A DNA stretch of 64,000 nucleotides from Pseudomonas putida (GTDB taxonomy: Bacteria; Pseudomonadota; Gammaproteobacteria; Pseudomonadales; Pseudomonadaceae): assembly GCF_030159595.1 (NCBI RefSeq), contig NZ_BSKJ01000004.1:225747-289746 (forward strand), given 5' to 3'. The position numbers were made by a program, and so were the translations under genes. The notes beneath the pieces were generated by a model, which was not told the DNA's origin, did not search any database, and was given only the letters and a program-made list of their open reading frames with translations. Below are positions 48,574 to 60,341 of this stretch, piece by piece; position 1 is the first letter of the stretch, and each line of letters opens with the position of its first letter.

Positions 48574-50981
48574 AACTGCCAGCGCACGCCCAGGTTCACG
48601 CCGCTGGCTTCCTGCTGGCGGCTGTCCAGATTGGCGGTGTACTGCACGCCGCCATGCAGGCTTAGCGCTTGGTTGACCTGCGCCACCACGCCGCTCTCCA
48701 GTTGGACTGAGGTATAGCGGTAGTCGGTCTTGATCTTGTCTACCTCATCGAAGATAAGGGTGTCGCGGCCGCCGTCGCCATGCCACAGGCTGGCCTGTGC
48801 ATAGGGCTGTAGCAGGCGCCCGCTGCTTCCCGCGAACGCGCCCTCCAGGCGTACGCCCAGGCGGCCGGTCAGTTCGACCTGGGCGTCATGACTGACGCGA
48901 GAGACGCTGTCGCTGGCGCTGTCGAGCGAGACCTTCTGCGCAATCAGCTGGGCTTGTGGCTCCAGGGTCCAGCGTTCGGACAGGGCGATGGGGTAGCCAG
49001 ACTCAAGCGAAGCCGTCCAGGCGTGGCCGTCGATGTTCAGCTTGTCGCCACGGTCGGAGCGGGCCCGGCCATCCAGGCGGGTGTACTGCAGTACCGCATC
49101 CAGGTAGGCGCCTTGCGGCCCGACCAGTGTCCAGTAGGTGCCCACGCTGTCTCCGTCGAGCTTCAGATCACCCACACTGCGGTCCTGCTCGGCCAAGGCG
49201 AAGCCTTTGACATCGGCATCCAGGCGGCTATGGCTGACGTAGATACCGACATGCTGGCGATAACCGCTGTCGCCAACCTTGACGTACAGGTCCTGGCCCA
49301 CCTTGAAACCGTACAGGTCGCCGTCCAGGCTCGGGCTGACCGTACCGCTCCATTGCTGGCGCAATGTGCCACCGTAGGCCTGGCCCCAGCTGGCGGGCAG
49401 GGCGCCTTCAGCTTTGAGCAATTGCTGGTCGCCCTGACGTTGGTGGAAGGTGCCTAACGCCTGGCGGGCGATGATCGCGGCGCCTCGTGGGGCCGCGGCG
49501 TAAACCGGGACTTCCGGGCGGTACAGCGGCAAGCTCTCGCCTTGCACAGGGGCGGGCAAGTCGACCTGACCGGGGGCTGGTGCTGCAACCGGTGGCGTAA
49601 CGGCAGGCGCGATCACTGGGGGCTCCCCCGGCTCCGTTGGTTGGGTTGGCGCTTCGGGTACAGGGGCCGGGGCAACCACGGTTGAGCGCAGGTACCAGCT
49701 GTTCTCGCTGCCAGCGGTTACGCCGCCTTTGAACAGGCGGTAATCGTAGGCGCCAACCGACAGCGTCTGTGTCTGCACGAAGGCAGTGGCAGTACTGGTG
49801 GCGCCGTCCCGGGCTTCGACGACCTGGATACCATTCTGAGTCGTCGCTGCACCCGCGCCATTGAGGTTGTTGATGAGCAATTGGGTAGCGCCGCTAATGG
49901 CGCCACGGCTGACTACCAAGCGGTCGGATGCGGCGCCATCGCCCGCCAGCACGCTGTTCAGGCGCAGGCTACCGTTGTTGCTGGTGTAATCGCCCTGGAT
50001 GGTCAGGCGGCCCTGGGCGTCATTACCACGGCTCAGGTCGATGGTGCCGGCGTTTACAACCGATACCTTGTTGCCACTCTGGATACTGACGATGCTGCCC
50101 AGGCGGCTGATCAGCGAGCTGCTCGCATCAATTTGCAAGGTACCGGTGCCCGTGGCAGGGATGACGCGTGGTTGGTCGGCGCCCAGATCTCCCAGGGTGA
50201 GGGTGTCGTCGAGGGTCAGCTGGCTGCCTTGTTTGAGGTTGATGCTCTCCCAGTTGGTGTACAAGGCACCTTTGCCGACCTGACTCTGCTCGACAGAAAG
50301 CGTGTCCGTGCCGGTGCCGCCGTCCAGGATAACGGCCGAGTTGCCGAGGTCGAGGGTGCGGACAGTGGCCGTGTCATTCCCATTCTCCAGGATGACTCGT
50401 TTCCCGATCTGACCGCCCGACCAGGTGAACACATCATCGTCATTGCCAGTGCGTATTTCGCCTTTTAGCGTACCGCCACTGATGGTGATCTTGTCTACGC
50501 CGCTACTGGTGCTGATATCACCGCCGATGGTGCCACCGGTCATGGTGATCGTGTCATTGCCAAGCCCACTGACGACGTTGCCGATAACGCGGGTTTCAAT
50601 CCCAAGATTCTGGGAAATATTGAGAATGTTGTCAGCAAGCTTGAGATCTATCCGGCCAATGCTGCCGCCCTGGAAGTCGGCGATGTCACCATCTTCAAAT
50701 GCGCCCGTGATAGTCCCGCCGGTCATGGTGAACGTGTCCATGTCACCCCCCTGGTTCAGCGACCCCAACGTACCGCCAGACATGGTGAACGTGTCTTGGC
50801 TATTGCCTTGCTGCAACGACAGAACCGTGCCGCCGTCGATGGTGAACGTGTCGGCAGCATTCGTCTGCACAAGGGCACCCAGATTGTCACCGGGTGAAAC
50901 GCTCAGGGATTCAGCGTGAGCCAGCAACGGCAGGGTAAGCAGGGGGAATGCGGCAGGCAGCAGCAACCGGTGGCAACGCAT
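48570..50981 (-). CDS. Autotransporter with repeat-rich passenger domain
   Basis: An 803-residue type V secretion protein. Signal peptide MRCHRLLLPAAFPLLTLPLL-AHA. The passenger (about 25-330) is built of repeats with DTFTxDGGT, DTFTMSGGTL, DTFTMTGGTI, NDTITMTGGTI and DKITISGGTL, a pattern expected for a beta-helix. A Pro-rich linker (PVPEAPTQPTEPGEPP) follows near 480-510, and the last 260 residues form the beta-barrel ending in NLGVRWQF with terminal Phe. I use ATG 50981; the 60-codon upstream extension has no homology. The function of the surface passenger is unknown. Confidence 0.87.
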   Translation of the reverse strand: MRCHRLLLPAAFPLLTLPLLAHAESLSVSPGDNLGALVQTNAADTFTIDGGTVLSLQQGNSQDTFTMSGGTLGSLNQGGDMDTFTMTGGTITGAFEDGDIADFQGGSIGRIDLKLADNILNISQNLGIETRVIGNVVSGLGNDTITMTGGTIGGDISTSSGVDKITISGGTLKGEIRTGNDDDVFTWSGGQIGKRVILENGNDTATVRTLDLGNSAVILDGGTGTDTLSVEQSQVGKGALYTNWESINLKQGSQLTLDDTLTLGDLGADQPRVIPATGTGTLQIDASSSLISRLGSIVSIQSGNKVSVVNAGTIDLSRGNDAQGRLTIQGDYTSNNGSLRLNSVLAGDGAASDRLVVSRGAISGATQLLINNLNGAGAATTQNGIQVVEARDGATSTATAFVQTQTLSVGAYDYRLFKGGVTAGSENSWYLRSTVVAPAPVPEAPTQPTEPGEPPVIAPAVTPPVAAPAPGQVDLPAPVQGESLPLYRPEVPVYAAAPRGAAIIARQALGTFHQRQGDQQLLKAEGALPASWGQAYGGTLRQQWSGTVSPSLDGDLYGFKVGQDLYVKVGDSGYRQHVGIYVSHSRLDADVKGFALAEQDRSVGDLKLDGDSVGTYWTLVGPQGAYLDAVLQYTRLDGRARSDRGDKLNIDGHAWTASLESGYPIALSERWTLEPQAQLIAQKVSLDSASDSVSRVSHDAQVELTGRLGVRLEGAFAGSSGRLLQPYAQASLWHGDGGRDTLIFDEVDKIKTDYRYTSVQLESGVVAQVNQALSLHGGVQYTANLDSRQQEASGVNLGVRWQF

Positions 50982-51102
50982 AGGCAGGTCTCCGTGTCCA
51001 TTGAAGGGTCCACTACCTGAAGCGTTGCTTCGGCCCTGCCTGTGTTTTATGTAATGTGCAGTGACGGGACAACTGGCAGAAATGCCAGGTGGCCCGATGC
51101 TA

Positions 51103-51378
51103 TTAATCGCGGTAGAAGGTTTGCACCAGGTGATAGCCGAACTTGCTCTTGATCGGCCCATGCACCACGCGCAGCGGTTTCTTGAAGATCACCTGGTCGA
51201 TGGCGCCAACCATCTGGCCTGGACGGACTTCGCCCAAGTCACCACCGCGCTTGCCCGACGGGCAGATAGAGCATTTCTTGGCGAGCACATCGAAAGCCTC
51301 GCCGTTGGCGATGCGCTGCTTGAGCTTCTCGGCTTCGTCAGCAGTCTTGACCAGGATATGGCGGGCTTGGGCTTTCAT
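51103..51378 (-). CDS. ppiC: Peptidyl-prolyl cis-trans isomerase, PpiC parvulin type
   Basis: A 91-residue stand-alone parvulin domain: ARHILVKTADEAEKLKQRI, CPSGKRGGDLGEVRPGQMVG, and GPIKSKFGYHLVQTFYRD with the active-site His residues in RHI and GYH. No signal peptide, so cytoplasmic. It lies 33 bp after the acetoacetyl-CoA synthetase gene. A second parvulin of the same size is encoded at 58870. Confidence 0.9.
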   Translation of the reverse strand: MKAQARHILVKTADEAEKLKQRIANGEAFDVLAKKCSICPSGKRGGDLGEVRPGQMVGAIDQVIFKKPLRVVHGPIKSKFGYHLVQTFYRD

Positions 51379-51411
51379 GGGGCTACCTGTGCATCGGGAA
51401 AAAGGGCGGCA

Positions 51412-53370
<1,959 letters not shown>

Positions 53371-53402
53371 GCCGAACCTCCTGTTACTGCCAGCATATGC
53401 TA

Positions 53403-53440
53403 GCCACTGTGGAAGCGGGCAAGCCCACTCCCACAGTGGC
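53403..53440. repeat. REP-like palindrome upstream of acetoacetyl-CoA synthetase
   Basis: GCCACTGTGGAAGCGGGC (53403-53420) and GCCCACTCCCACAGTGGC (53423-53440), 18-bp arms with one or two mismatches around AA. It resembles the CTGTGGGAGCGGG half of the local REP family. Confidence 0.65.
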
Positions 53441-53474
53441 CGCGCAAGCGGTCAGATGTCGAGCAAGGCCGTGT

Positions 53475-53954
53475 TTACTCTACTTTAGCCTTTTGCACGT
53501 CCTGCGATGCCGACCACACGCGGTAGCGCACTTCGACATCCTTGGGCACATACACCACCACCGGCAGCTTGCTGTTGTAGCGCAGCAGGAAGCCATCACC
53601 AACCACCGGCACGAAGGCGTCGGTCTTCTTGCCATCCGGGCAGGCCATCAGTGTGCTGGCCGGGCCGCTGACCTTGTCCAGGCGGTAGTAGTTGTAGCCC
53701 CAGCCTTCCAGGGTGCGCTCTTCCAGGCTGCCGCCCAGGCGTTGGCGATTGCAGTCTACCTGCAGCGTCTTGCCGGCGAGGATTTCCAGTTTATAGGCCG
53801 ACTCATCGGCCTGTGCTGGCAGGTGGATCACCTGCCGGGTGAAGCCTTTTTCCGCCTCGGGGTAGGGGGCGACGTCCTTCAGGCTGGCAGCCATCGCAGG
53901 GGCTGCGGCAGCCAGGGTCAGGGCCAGAATCGCGGTCATCGGGGTAGGGCGCAT
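53475..53954 (-). CDS. eco: Ecotin, periplasmic serine-protease inhibitor
   Basis: A 159-residue precursor with signal [23 protein letters not shown]. The mature protein shows the ecotin core: [56 protein letters not shown] and [20 protein letters not shown]. The P1 residue is Met103, conserved with E. coli ecotin, and Cys68 and Cys105 are placed for the disulfide. It inhibits trypsin-like and elastase-type proteases as a dimer. AAGGAGG ribosome-binding site. Minus-strand neighbour of the ketone-body genes but functionally unrelated. Confidence 0.93.
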   Translation of the reverse strand: MRPTPMTAILALTLAAAAPAMAASLKDVAPYPEAEKGFTRQVIHLPAQADESAYKLEILAGKTLQVDCNRQRLGGSLEERTLEGWGYNYYRLDKVSGPASTLMACPDGKKTDAFVPVVGDGFLLRYNSKLPVVVYVPKDVEVRYRVWSASQDVQKAKVE

Positions 53955-54009
53955 AAGGCCTCCTTGCAAATAATCGAATGCGAGACCACCGCCAGGCCCA
54001 GGCCGCCCG

Positions 54010-54780
54010 TCACTGGGCCAACCAGCCACCATCGACGTTCCAGGCGGCGCCGCGAACCTGGCTTGCGGCCTCGCTGCACAAGAATAGTACCAGCTCACCC
54101 AGGTGTTCGGGGGTGACGAACGCCAGTGATGGTTGCTTCTCGGCCAGCAAATCATGCTGTGCTTGCAGCGGGTCGCCACCGTTGGCAGCACGGTCGTCGA
54201 TCTGCTTATGTACCAGCGGGGTCAGCACCCAGCCTGGGCAGATGGCATTGCAAGTGACATTGCTGGTGGCCGTTTCCAGCCCGACTACCTTGGTCAGGCC
54301 GACCACACCATGCTTGGCCGCCACATAGGCTGCCTTGCCAGTCGAACCGACCAGGCCATGTACCGAGGCGATGTTGATGATGCGCCCCCAGTTGCGCGTG
54401 CGCATGCCTGGCAGCGCCAGCCGCGTGCCATGGAACACGGCCGACAGGTTGAGGGCGATGATCTTGTCCCAGCTTTCCTGCGGGAACTGCTCCACGGGCG
54501 CTACATGCTGGATGCCGGCGTTGTTGACTAGGATGTCGACGCCACCGAATTCGCGCTCGGCCAGGGCGAACAACGCTTCAATCTGGGGCACTTCCGACAG
54601 GTCGGCCGGGTGGTGAACGGCCTTCACCCCGTGCCGGGTGATCTCGGCCAGCGCTGATGCCGGGTCGCCAAAGCCGTTGAGCACGATGTTGGCGCCCGCG
54701 CGGGCCAGCACCTGGGCGATGCCCAGGCCTATGCCGCTGGTGGAACCGGTGACGAGTGCAGTCTTGCCTGTGAGGGTCAT
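54010..54780 (-). CDS. hbdH: 3-hydroxybutyrate dehydrogenase
   Basis: A 256-residue classical [11 protein letters not shown] at 11-18, NNAG near 86-89, and the catalytic Ser139, Tyr152 and Lys156 ([12 protein letters not shown]) are in place. [20 protein letters not shown] and the C-terminal Gln (GGWLAQ) are hallmarks of D-3-hydroxybutyrate dehydrogenase. It oxidises D-3-hydroxybutyrate to acetoacetate with NAD+. ATG 54780 follows AAGGAG at a good distance. A REP lies immediately upstream. Confidence 0.92.
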   Translation of the reverse strand: MTLTGKTALVTGSTSGIGLGIAQVLARAGANIVLNGFGDPASALAEITRHGVKAVHHPADLSEVPQIEALFALAEREFGGVDILVNNAGIQHVAPVEQFPQESWDKIIALNLSAVFHGTRLALPGMRTRNWGRIINIASVHGLVGSTGKAAYVAAKHGVVGLTKVVGLETATSNVTCNAICPGWVLTPLVHKQIDDRAANGGDPLQAQHDLLAEKQPSLAFVTPEHLGELVLFLCSEAASQVRGAAWNVDGGWLAQ

Positions 54781-54811
54781 GCAAAGCTCCTTGTCATGTA
54801 AAGGCAGGTCT

Positions 54812-54845
54812 GGCCTCTTCGCGGGTAAATCCCGCGAAGAGGTCG
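54812..54845. repeat. REP palindrome between yejE and hbdH
   Basis: GGCCTCTTCGCGGG-TAAAT-CCCGCGAAGAGGTC, CTTCGCGGG-family REP. It occupies the 76-bp gap where a yejF gene would be expected next in a complete yej operon. Confidence 0.85.
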
Positions 54846-54856
54846 GGCGTGAAAAT

Positions 54857-55873
54857 TCACCCTCGGGGATCAAACGCTTCGCGCAAGGCATCCCCGATAA
54901 ACACCAGCAATGACAAGATCACTGCCAGCGCGAAAAACGCGGTAAAGCCCAGCCACGGCGCTTCCAGGTGTTGCTTGCCCTGAGTCACCAGCTCTCCCAA
55001 CGAAGCACTTCCGGCCGGCATGCCAAACCCGAGAAAGTCCAGTGCAGTCAGGGTAGTGATCGCCCCGGTCAGCATGAACGGCACATAGGTCAGCGTGGCA
55101 TTCATGGCATTGGGCAAAATATGTCGCAGCATCACCTGGCTGTCCGGCAAGCCCAGCGCCCGGGCGGCCTTTACATACTCCAGGTTTCGCCCACGCAGAA
55201 ACTCGGCACGCACCACATCGACCAGGGTCAGCCAGGAGAACAGCGCCATGATTCCCAGCAGCCACCCGAAGTCCGGTTCGACAAAGCCGCTGAGAATGAT
55301 GAGCAGGTACAGCACCGGCAACCCCGACCACACCTCCAGCAGTCGTTGGCCAAGCAGGTCGACCCAGCCGCCGTGGTAGCCCTGCAGGGCGCCGGCCACC
55401 ACACCGACAAGCACGCTGACCACAGTCAGGGCAAAGGCGAACAGCAGCGATACCCTTGTGCCGTACAACACCCGCGCCAGCACATCGCGGCCCTGGTCGT
55501 CGGTACCCAGCCAGTTGCTCGCACTCGGCGGGCTGGGGGTGGGTACCTGCAGGTCATAGTTGGGCGTATCGGCACTGAACGGGATTGGCGCGAACAGCAT
55601 CCAGCCGCCTTGGTCCGCGATCAGTTGGCGCACATAGGTACTGCGGTAGTCAGGCTGGAACGGCAACTGACCGCCAAACTGCTGTTCGGTGTAGCGCTTG
55701 AGCGCGGGTACATACAGCTCGCCTTTGTAGCCCAGCAGCAAGGGCTTGTCGTTGGCCACCAGCTCAGCGCCCATGCTCAACAGCAACAGACCGGCGAACA
55801 GCCACAGCGAGACCCAGCCCAGGCGGTTGCGGCGAAAGCGTTGCAGGCGACGGCGTGAGACGGGGGAAAGCAT
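54857..55873 (-). CDS. yejE: Oligopeptide-type ABC transporter permease YejE
   Basis: A 338-residue inner-membrane permease with a long periplasmic segment after the first helix and the ATPase-contact EAA loop in FLRGRNLEYVKAARALGLPD. LGTDDQGRDVLARVLYGTRV is typical of DppC/YejE permeases. It overlaps yejB by 1 bp. No ATP-binding gene (yejF) follows; a REP and hbdH lie downstream. Confidence 0.9.
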   Translation of the reverse strand: MLSPVSRRRLQRFRRNRLGWVSLWLFAGLLLLSMGAELVANDKPLLLGYKGELYVPALKRYTEQQFGGQLPFQPDYRSTYVRQLIADQGGWMLFAPIPFSADTPNYDLQVPTPSPPSASNWLGTDDQGRDVLARVLYGTRVSLLFAFALTVVSVLVGVVAGALQGYHGGWVDLLGQRLLEVWSGLPVLYLLIILSGFVEPDFGWLLGIMALFSWLTLVDVVRAEFLRGRNLEYVKAARALGLPDSQVMLRHILPNAMNATLTYVPFMLTGAITTLTALDFLGFGMPAGSASLGELVTQGKQHLEAPWLGFTAFFALAVILSLLVFIGDALREAFDPRG

Positions 55874-56931
55874 CAGTGCGCCCTCGTATCAAAGTCGATG
55901 CGCGGGTCGAGCAGGGTGTACGACAGGTCACCGACCAGACGGATCAACAGGCCCGCCAAGGTGAAGATGAACAGCGTGCCGAACACAATCGGGTAATCCC
56001 GCGACACCGCTGCGTCATAGCTCATGCGGCCCAGTCCATCGAGCGAGAAAATCACCTCGATCAGCAACGAGCCGGCGAAGAACACGGTGATCAGCGCCTG
56101 CGGCAGCCCGGCCACCACCAGCAGCATGGCGTTGCGCAGTACATGGCCATACAGCACCCGGCGTTCACTCAGGCCTTTGGCCCGGGCGGTGACCACATAT
56201 TGGCGGGATATCTCGTCAAGGAAGGCGTTCTTGGTCAGCAGGGTGAGGGTCGCGAAACCGCCAACCACCAAGGCTCCGACCGGCAGTACCAAGTGCCAGA
56301 AATAGTCGGCCACCTTGCCCAGCAGGCTGAGCGCTTCGAAGTTGTCCGAAACCAGGCCGCGCACCGGGAACCAGTTGAGCGAGGTGCCGCCGGCGAACAG
56401 TACGATCAACAGCAAGGCGAACAGGAACGAGGGCAGCGCGTAGCCGACCACGATCAGTGCGCTGCTCCAGGCATCGAAGCGGCTGCCGTGGCGCACTGCC
56501 TTGCGAATGCCCAGCGGGATCGACACCAGGTAGGTGATCAGCGTGGCCCAGAAGCCCAGCGACAGGGTGACCGGTAACTTGTCCAGGATCAGGTCAGTGA
56601 CCTTGGCGCCGCGGAAAAAGCTGTTGCCGAAGTCCAGCCGGGCATACTGGCCCAGCATCAGCCATAGCCGCTCGGGGGCGGATTTGTCGAAACCGTACTG
56701 GCGTTTGATCTCCTCGATCAGTTTCGGGTCCAGGCCTCGGGTGGCGCGGGACTCGCCGTGCACCACGTCGGCCCGTGCACCGGGTGCGCCGCCGCCAAGG
56801 CCTTGCAGGCGCGCCACGGCCTGCTCCACCGGGCCACCCGGCGCCGCCTGGACGATGGCGAAGTTGACCAGCAGGATTGCCAGCAGGGTCGGGATGATCA
56901 ACAACAGACGGCGCAGGATGTAGGTGGTCAT
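55873..56931 (-). CDS. yejB: Oligopeptide-type ABC transporter permease YejB
   Basis: A 352-residue permease: N-terminal helix [20 protein letters not shown], the large periplasmic loop with [20 protein letters not shown], and the EAA loop [20 protein letters not shown]. It forms a heterodimer with YejE. Its start codon overlaps the yejA stop by 4 bp (ATGA). ATG 56931 is the family start. Confidence 0.9.
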   Translation of the reverse strand: MTTYILRRLLLIIPTLLAILLVNFAIVQAAPGGPVEQAVARLQGLGGGAPGARADVVHGESRATRGLDPKLIEEIKRQYGFDKSAPERLWLMLGQYARLDFGNSFFRGAKVTDLILDKLPVTLSLGFWATLITYLVSIPLGIRKAVRHGSRFDAWSSALIVVGYALPSFLFALLLIVLFAGGTSLNWFPVRGLVSDNFEALSLLGKVADYFWHLVLPVGALVVGGFATLTLLTKNAFLDEISRQYVVTARAKGLSERRVLYGHVLRNAMLLVVAGLPQALITVFFAGSLLIEVIFSLDGLGRMSYDAAVSRDYPIVFGTLFIFTLAGLLIRLVGDLSYTLLDPRIDFDTRAH

Positions 56932-58856
56932 GGCGAGGACTTCCGGCGTTCGGCCATCTGCACGTTGGTCAGCGGGGTGGGGCTTATCTCCCACCAGGTG
57001 TCGAGGCCTTCGTCATAGGCCGCCTGGACCTTGGGCAGGCCAAAGCGGTTCCACCAGGCGGTGGAGCTACCCGGTGGGTAGTAGTTGGGGATCCAGTAGT
57101 AGTTCCATTGCAGCACCCGGTCCAGGGCTCGGGCGTGCTGCAGCATGTCGACCTGAGTGTCGGCACGTACCAGGCCGTCGATCAGGCGGTCCACGGCCGG
57201 GTCCTGCAGGACCATCAGGTTGTTCGAGCCAGGGTCGTGGGCAGCTGCCGAACCAAAATAGTTATACAGCTCGGCGCCCGGCGACAGGGTAACCGGGTAG
57301 CCGGTGACGATCATGTCGTAGTCGCGGGCCATCAGCCGGTTGACGTACTGGGCCGAATCGACGTTGCGGATGTTCAGGGCCACACCGATCTGTGCCAGGT
57401 TGCGCTTCCACGGCAGCAGCAAGCGCTCCATCCCCGCTTGGCCATTGAGGAAGGTGAACGCCAGCGGTGTGCCGTCGCTATTCACCAGACGGTCGCCTTC
57501 GGGGTGCCAGCCAGCTTGTTCAAGCAGGGCCAGGGCCTGCAACTGCTGCTTGCGGATGATCCCCGAACCATCGGTGACCGGGGCGGTGAACACGGCAGTG
57601 AAGACTTCGTCAGGTACATTACCACGCAGCGGTTCAAGCAGCTTCAGCTCGCCGGCATCAGGCAGGTTGCGCGCCGCCAGCGGGGTGTTGGAGAACACGC
57701 TCTGTTGGCGGATGTACATATTGCGCATCATCTGCCGGTTGCTCCACTCGTAGTCCCACAACATGCCCAGCGCCTGGCGCACACGGCGGTCCTTGAACTG
57801 CGGCTGGTCGAGGTTGAACACGAAACCCTGGGCCACCTGCGGCTTGGCCGGGCCCAGATGGGCACGCTGCAAGCGGCCGTCGTCCAGTTGCGCGCCGTTG
57901 TAGCCCAGGGTGTAGGCGGTGGCGGAAAACTCGCGGTTGTAGTCGTAACCGCCGCCTTTGAGCACTTGCCGGGCCACTTCGGTATCGCCGAAGTACTCGA
58001 TGCGCAGCTTGTCGAAGTTGTAGCGGCCACGGCTGGCCGGCAGATCGCGCGCCCACCAGGCCGCATCGCGCTCGAAGGTGATGCTGCGGCCATTGTCGAT
58101 GCGCCCGATGCGGTAGGGCCCGCTGCCGACCGGCTTGTCGAAGCCGGCACCGTTGGCGAAGTCGCGCTGCTGCCAGTCGTGCTCGGGTAGCACCGGCAGG
58201 CTGGCGAGGTCCAGTGCCAGGGTGCGGCCGTGCTCGGGCTTGAAGTCGAAGCGCACGCTGTGTGGGCTTTCCACGGTCACCCCGACCACATCGGCGAACT
58301 GGGTGCGGTACTTGAGGCTGCCCTTGCTCATCAACAGCTCGAAGGTGAAACGTACGTCCTCGGCGCGCACGGGCTTGCCATCGGCGAAGGTGGCACGCGG
58401 GTCGATGTTGAAACGCAGCCAGGCATCGTCGGGGCCGCGCTCCATGCTGTGGGCGATCAGACCATAGACGGTGTAGGGTTCATCGAACGCGCGTACGGCC
58501 AGTGGCGCATACAGCAGGCCATCGACTTCGCTGACGCCGATGCCTTTGTCGATGTACGGCAAGATGTGGTCGAACTGGCCGATCTCGATCGCTGAGCGGC
58601 GCAGGATGCCACCTTTGGGGGCGTTGGGGTTGACGTAGTCGAAGTGCTGAAAACTGGCGTTGTAGCGGGAGGCTTCACCATAGACGGTGAGGGCGTGGGT
58701 GGGGGCGGCGTGGGCCGTCAAGCCCAAGCACGAAAATACAAGCCCCCACAATACTTGTGGGAGCGGGTTTAGCTGCGAATGCGTCGGAGCAGGCAACGAT
58801 GTTGTCTGATCTGGCCTCTTCGCGGGTAAACCCGCTCCCACAGGGGGGCTCATCAC
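56928..58856 (-). CDS. yejA: Extracellular solute-binding protein YejA, with REP-encoded N-terminus
   Basis: A periplasmic oligopeptide-binding protein: mature part [40 protein letters not shown] and the SBP family 5 core to the end. The 642-codon frame begins at ATG 58856, 13 bp after the ppiC stop, and its first 36 or so codons ([20 protein letters not shown]...) are a translated REP pair. The usual signal peptide start has been lost; only a partial hydrophobic stretch ([16 protein letters not shown]) remains before cleavage. A TTG at 58751 is the alternative start but has no ribosome-binding site. Confidence 0.87.
   Translation of the reverse strand: MMSPPVGAGLPAKRPDQTTSLPAPTHSQLNPLPQVLWGLVFSCLGLTAHAAPTHALTVYGEASRYNASFQHFDYVNPNAPKGGILRRSAIEIGQFDHILPYIDKGIGVSEVDGLLYAPLAVRAFDEPYTVYGLIAHSMERGPDDAWLRFNIDPRATFADGKPVRAEDVRFTFELLMSKGSLKYRTQFADVVGVTVESPHSVRFDFKPEHGRTLALDLASLPVLPEHDWQQRDFANGAGFDKPVGSGPYRIGRIDNGRSITFERDAAWWARDLPASRGRYNFDKLRIEYFGDTEVARQVLKGGGYDYNREFSATAYTLGYNGAQLDDGRLQRAHLGPAKPQVAQGFVFNLDQPQFKDRRVRQALGMLWDYEWSNRQMMRNMYIRQQSVFSNTPLAARNLPDAGELKLLEPLRGNVPDEVFTAVFTAPVTDGSGIIRKQQLQALALLEQAGWHPEGDRLVNSDGTPLAFTFLNGQAGMERLLLPWKRNLAQIGVALNIRNVDSAQYVNRLMARDYDMIVTGYPVTLSPGAELYNYFGSAAAHDPGSNNLMVLQDPAVDRLIDGLVRADTQVDMLQHARALDRVLQWNYYWIPNYYPPGSSTAWWNRFGLPKVQAAYDEGLDTWWEISPTPLTNVQMAERRKSSP
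58754..58843. repeat. Inverted REP pair overlapping the yejA 5' end
   Basis: CTTGTGGGAGCGGGTTTAGC at 58754-58773 and the opposite copy CTCTTCGCGGGTAAACCCGC from about 58816, continuing to TCCCACAGG (58843). Unlike the other REPs, this pair lies within an open coding frame. Confidence 0.8.
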
Positions 58857-58869
58857 CGGGAAGGATGAA

Positions 58870-59151
58870 TCAATCCTGGCGGCTGGTCACTTCCAGCAGG
58901 TGGTAGCCGAACTGGGTTTTCACCGGGCCTTGCACGGTGTTGACCGGGGCGCTGAACACCACGGTGTCGAATTCCTTGACCATCTGGCCTGGGCCGAACG
59001 AGCCCAGGTCACCGCCCTGGCGGCTGGACGGGCAGGTGGAGTTGGCTTTGGCGATTTCAGCGAAGTCGGCGCCTGCTTCGATCTGGGCTTTGAGTTCGTT
59101 GCACTTGTCGATGCTGGCGACCAGGATGTGGCGGGCGGTTGCACGGGCCAT
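58870..59151 (-). CDS. ppiC: Peptidyl-prolyl cis-trans isomerase, PpiC parvulin type (second copy)
   Basis: A 93-residue single parvulin domain: ATARHILVASIDKCNELKAQ, CPSSRQGGDLGSFGPGQMVK, and GPVKTQFGYHLLEVTSRQD. About half its residues match the 51103 paralogue and both lack a signal peptide. It is transcribed toward yejA. GGAGCA ribosome-binding site upstream. Confidence 0.9.
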   Translation of the reverse strand: MARATARHILVASIDKCNELKAQIEAGADFAEIAKANSTCPSSRQGGDLGSFGPGQMVKEFDTVVFSAPVNTVQGPVKTQFGYHLLEVTSRQD

Positions 59152-59230
59152 GGATACTGCTCCTTGGGGTAAAAAGGCAAGCCTAGCGCACTTGCTTGGG
59201 GTATGTCTCGCCAGGCTTGCAACCTTCGGC

Positions 59231-60292
59231 TTACAGTTTTTGTGCCGCTTCGCGCAACAGGGTTTCGGTCGAGGCCCAGCCCAGGCAGCCGTCGGTGATC
59301 GACACGCCGTACTTCAGTGCCCCCTTGCCCAGCGCCTGGCAGCCATCGAACAGGTGCCCCTCGATCATCACGCCAACGATCGAGCGGTCGCCGGTCAGGC
59401 GTTGCTCCAGCACATCGTTGAACACCGCTGGCTGGCGCGCCGGGTCTTTGCCGCTGTTGGCATGGCTGCAATCGACCATGATCCGCGCCTGCACGCCAAC
59501 CTTGGCCAGTGCCTGGCGGGCCATGGCGATGCTGTTGGCATCGTAGTTGGGGCCCTTGTGGCCACCGCGCAGGACCAGGTGTGTGTCTGGGTTGCCCAGG
59601 GTTTCGATGATCGCCGGGTGGCCCTGTGCATCCATGCCGAAGTGGCGGTGCGGGTGGGCGGCGCTGCGCATGGCGTCGCTGGCGATGGCGATACCGCCGT
59701 CGGTGCCGTTCTTGAAACCGACTGGCAGCTCCAGGCCACTGACCATTTCCCGGTGTATTTGCGATTCTGTGGTGCGTGCGCCAATCGCGGCCCAGGCCAG
59801 CAGGTCGTCGAAGTAGCCGGCGGCCATCGGTTGCAGCAGCTCGGTGGCAACCGGCAGGCCACGTTCGATCATGCTCAGCATCAGCCCACGCGACAAGGCG
59901 ATGCCCGAGTGCATGTCGTCGCTGCCATCAAGGTGTGGGTCGTAGGCCAGGCCTTTCCAGCCCACGGTAGTACGCGGTTTTTCGACGTAGGCGCGCATCA
60001 CCAGCAGCAGCTTGTCTTCGACTTCGCGGCTGAGGGCGGCCAGGCGGTCGGCGTATTCCAGGGCCGAGCGGGGGTCGTGGATCGAGCAGGGGCCGACGAT
60101 GACCAGCAGGCGCGGATCACGGCCTTCGAGGATGTCACGGATGGCCTGACGGTGGGCATGGACTTGCTGGGTAAGTTCGCTGGACAGCGGCATTTGCTGC
60201 TTGAGCAGGTGCGGGCTGGGCAGGCGCTTGCTGACGGTGGTGTTGGCTGCTTGCGGCTGGGTCAGGGGCAGTGCGAGGTTGGAGGCTTGCAT
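59231..60292 (-). CDS. 3-deoxy-7-phosphoheptulonate (DAHP) synthase, class I
   Basis: A 353-residue AroF/AroG/AroH-type enzyme condensing phosphoenolpyruvate with erythrose-4-phosphate, the first step of aromatic amino-acid synthesis. VIVGPCSIHDPRSALEYADR, VMRAYVEKPRTTVGWKG, GTDGGIAIASDAMRSAAHPH, LRGGHKGPNYD and VDCSHANSGKDP carry the metal and substrate ligands. ATG 60292 is the family start; the longer frame overlaps a leader peptide. Aromatic-rich leader peptides and an attenuator hairpin upstream suggest repression by Tyr/Phe/Trp at the level of transcription. Confidence 0.92.
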   Translation of the reverse strand: MQASNLALPLTQPQAANTTVSKRLPSPHLLKQQMPLSSELTQQVHAHRQAIRDILEGRDPRLLVIVGPCSIHDPRSALEYADRLAALSREVEDKLLLVMRAYVEKPRTTVGWKGLAYDPHLDGSDDMHSGIALSRGLMLSMIERGLPVATELLQPMAAGYFDDLLAWAAIGARTTESQIHREMVSGLELPVGFKNGTDGGIAIASDAMRSAAHPHRHFGMDAQGHPAIIETLGNPDTHLVLRGGHKGPNYDANSIAMARQALAKVGVQARIMVDCSHANSGKDPARQPAVFNDVLEQRLTGDRSIVGVMIEGHLFDGCQALGKGALKYGVSITDGCLGWASTETLLREAAQKL

Positions 60293-60341
60293 GGCGTTTT
60301 TTCCCTGGGCGGACGGCGGGTTCAAGCCCGCGTGGTCGGCC

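Noticed and set aside
50982..51161. 60-codon upstream extension of the autotransporter
   Set aside because: The sequence is not signal-like; the real signal peptide starts at 50981.
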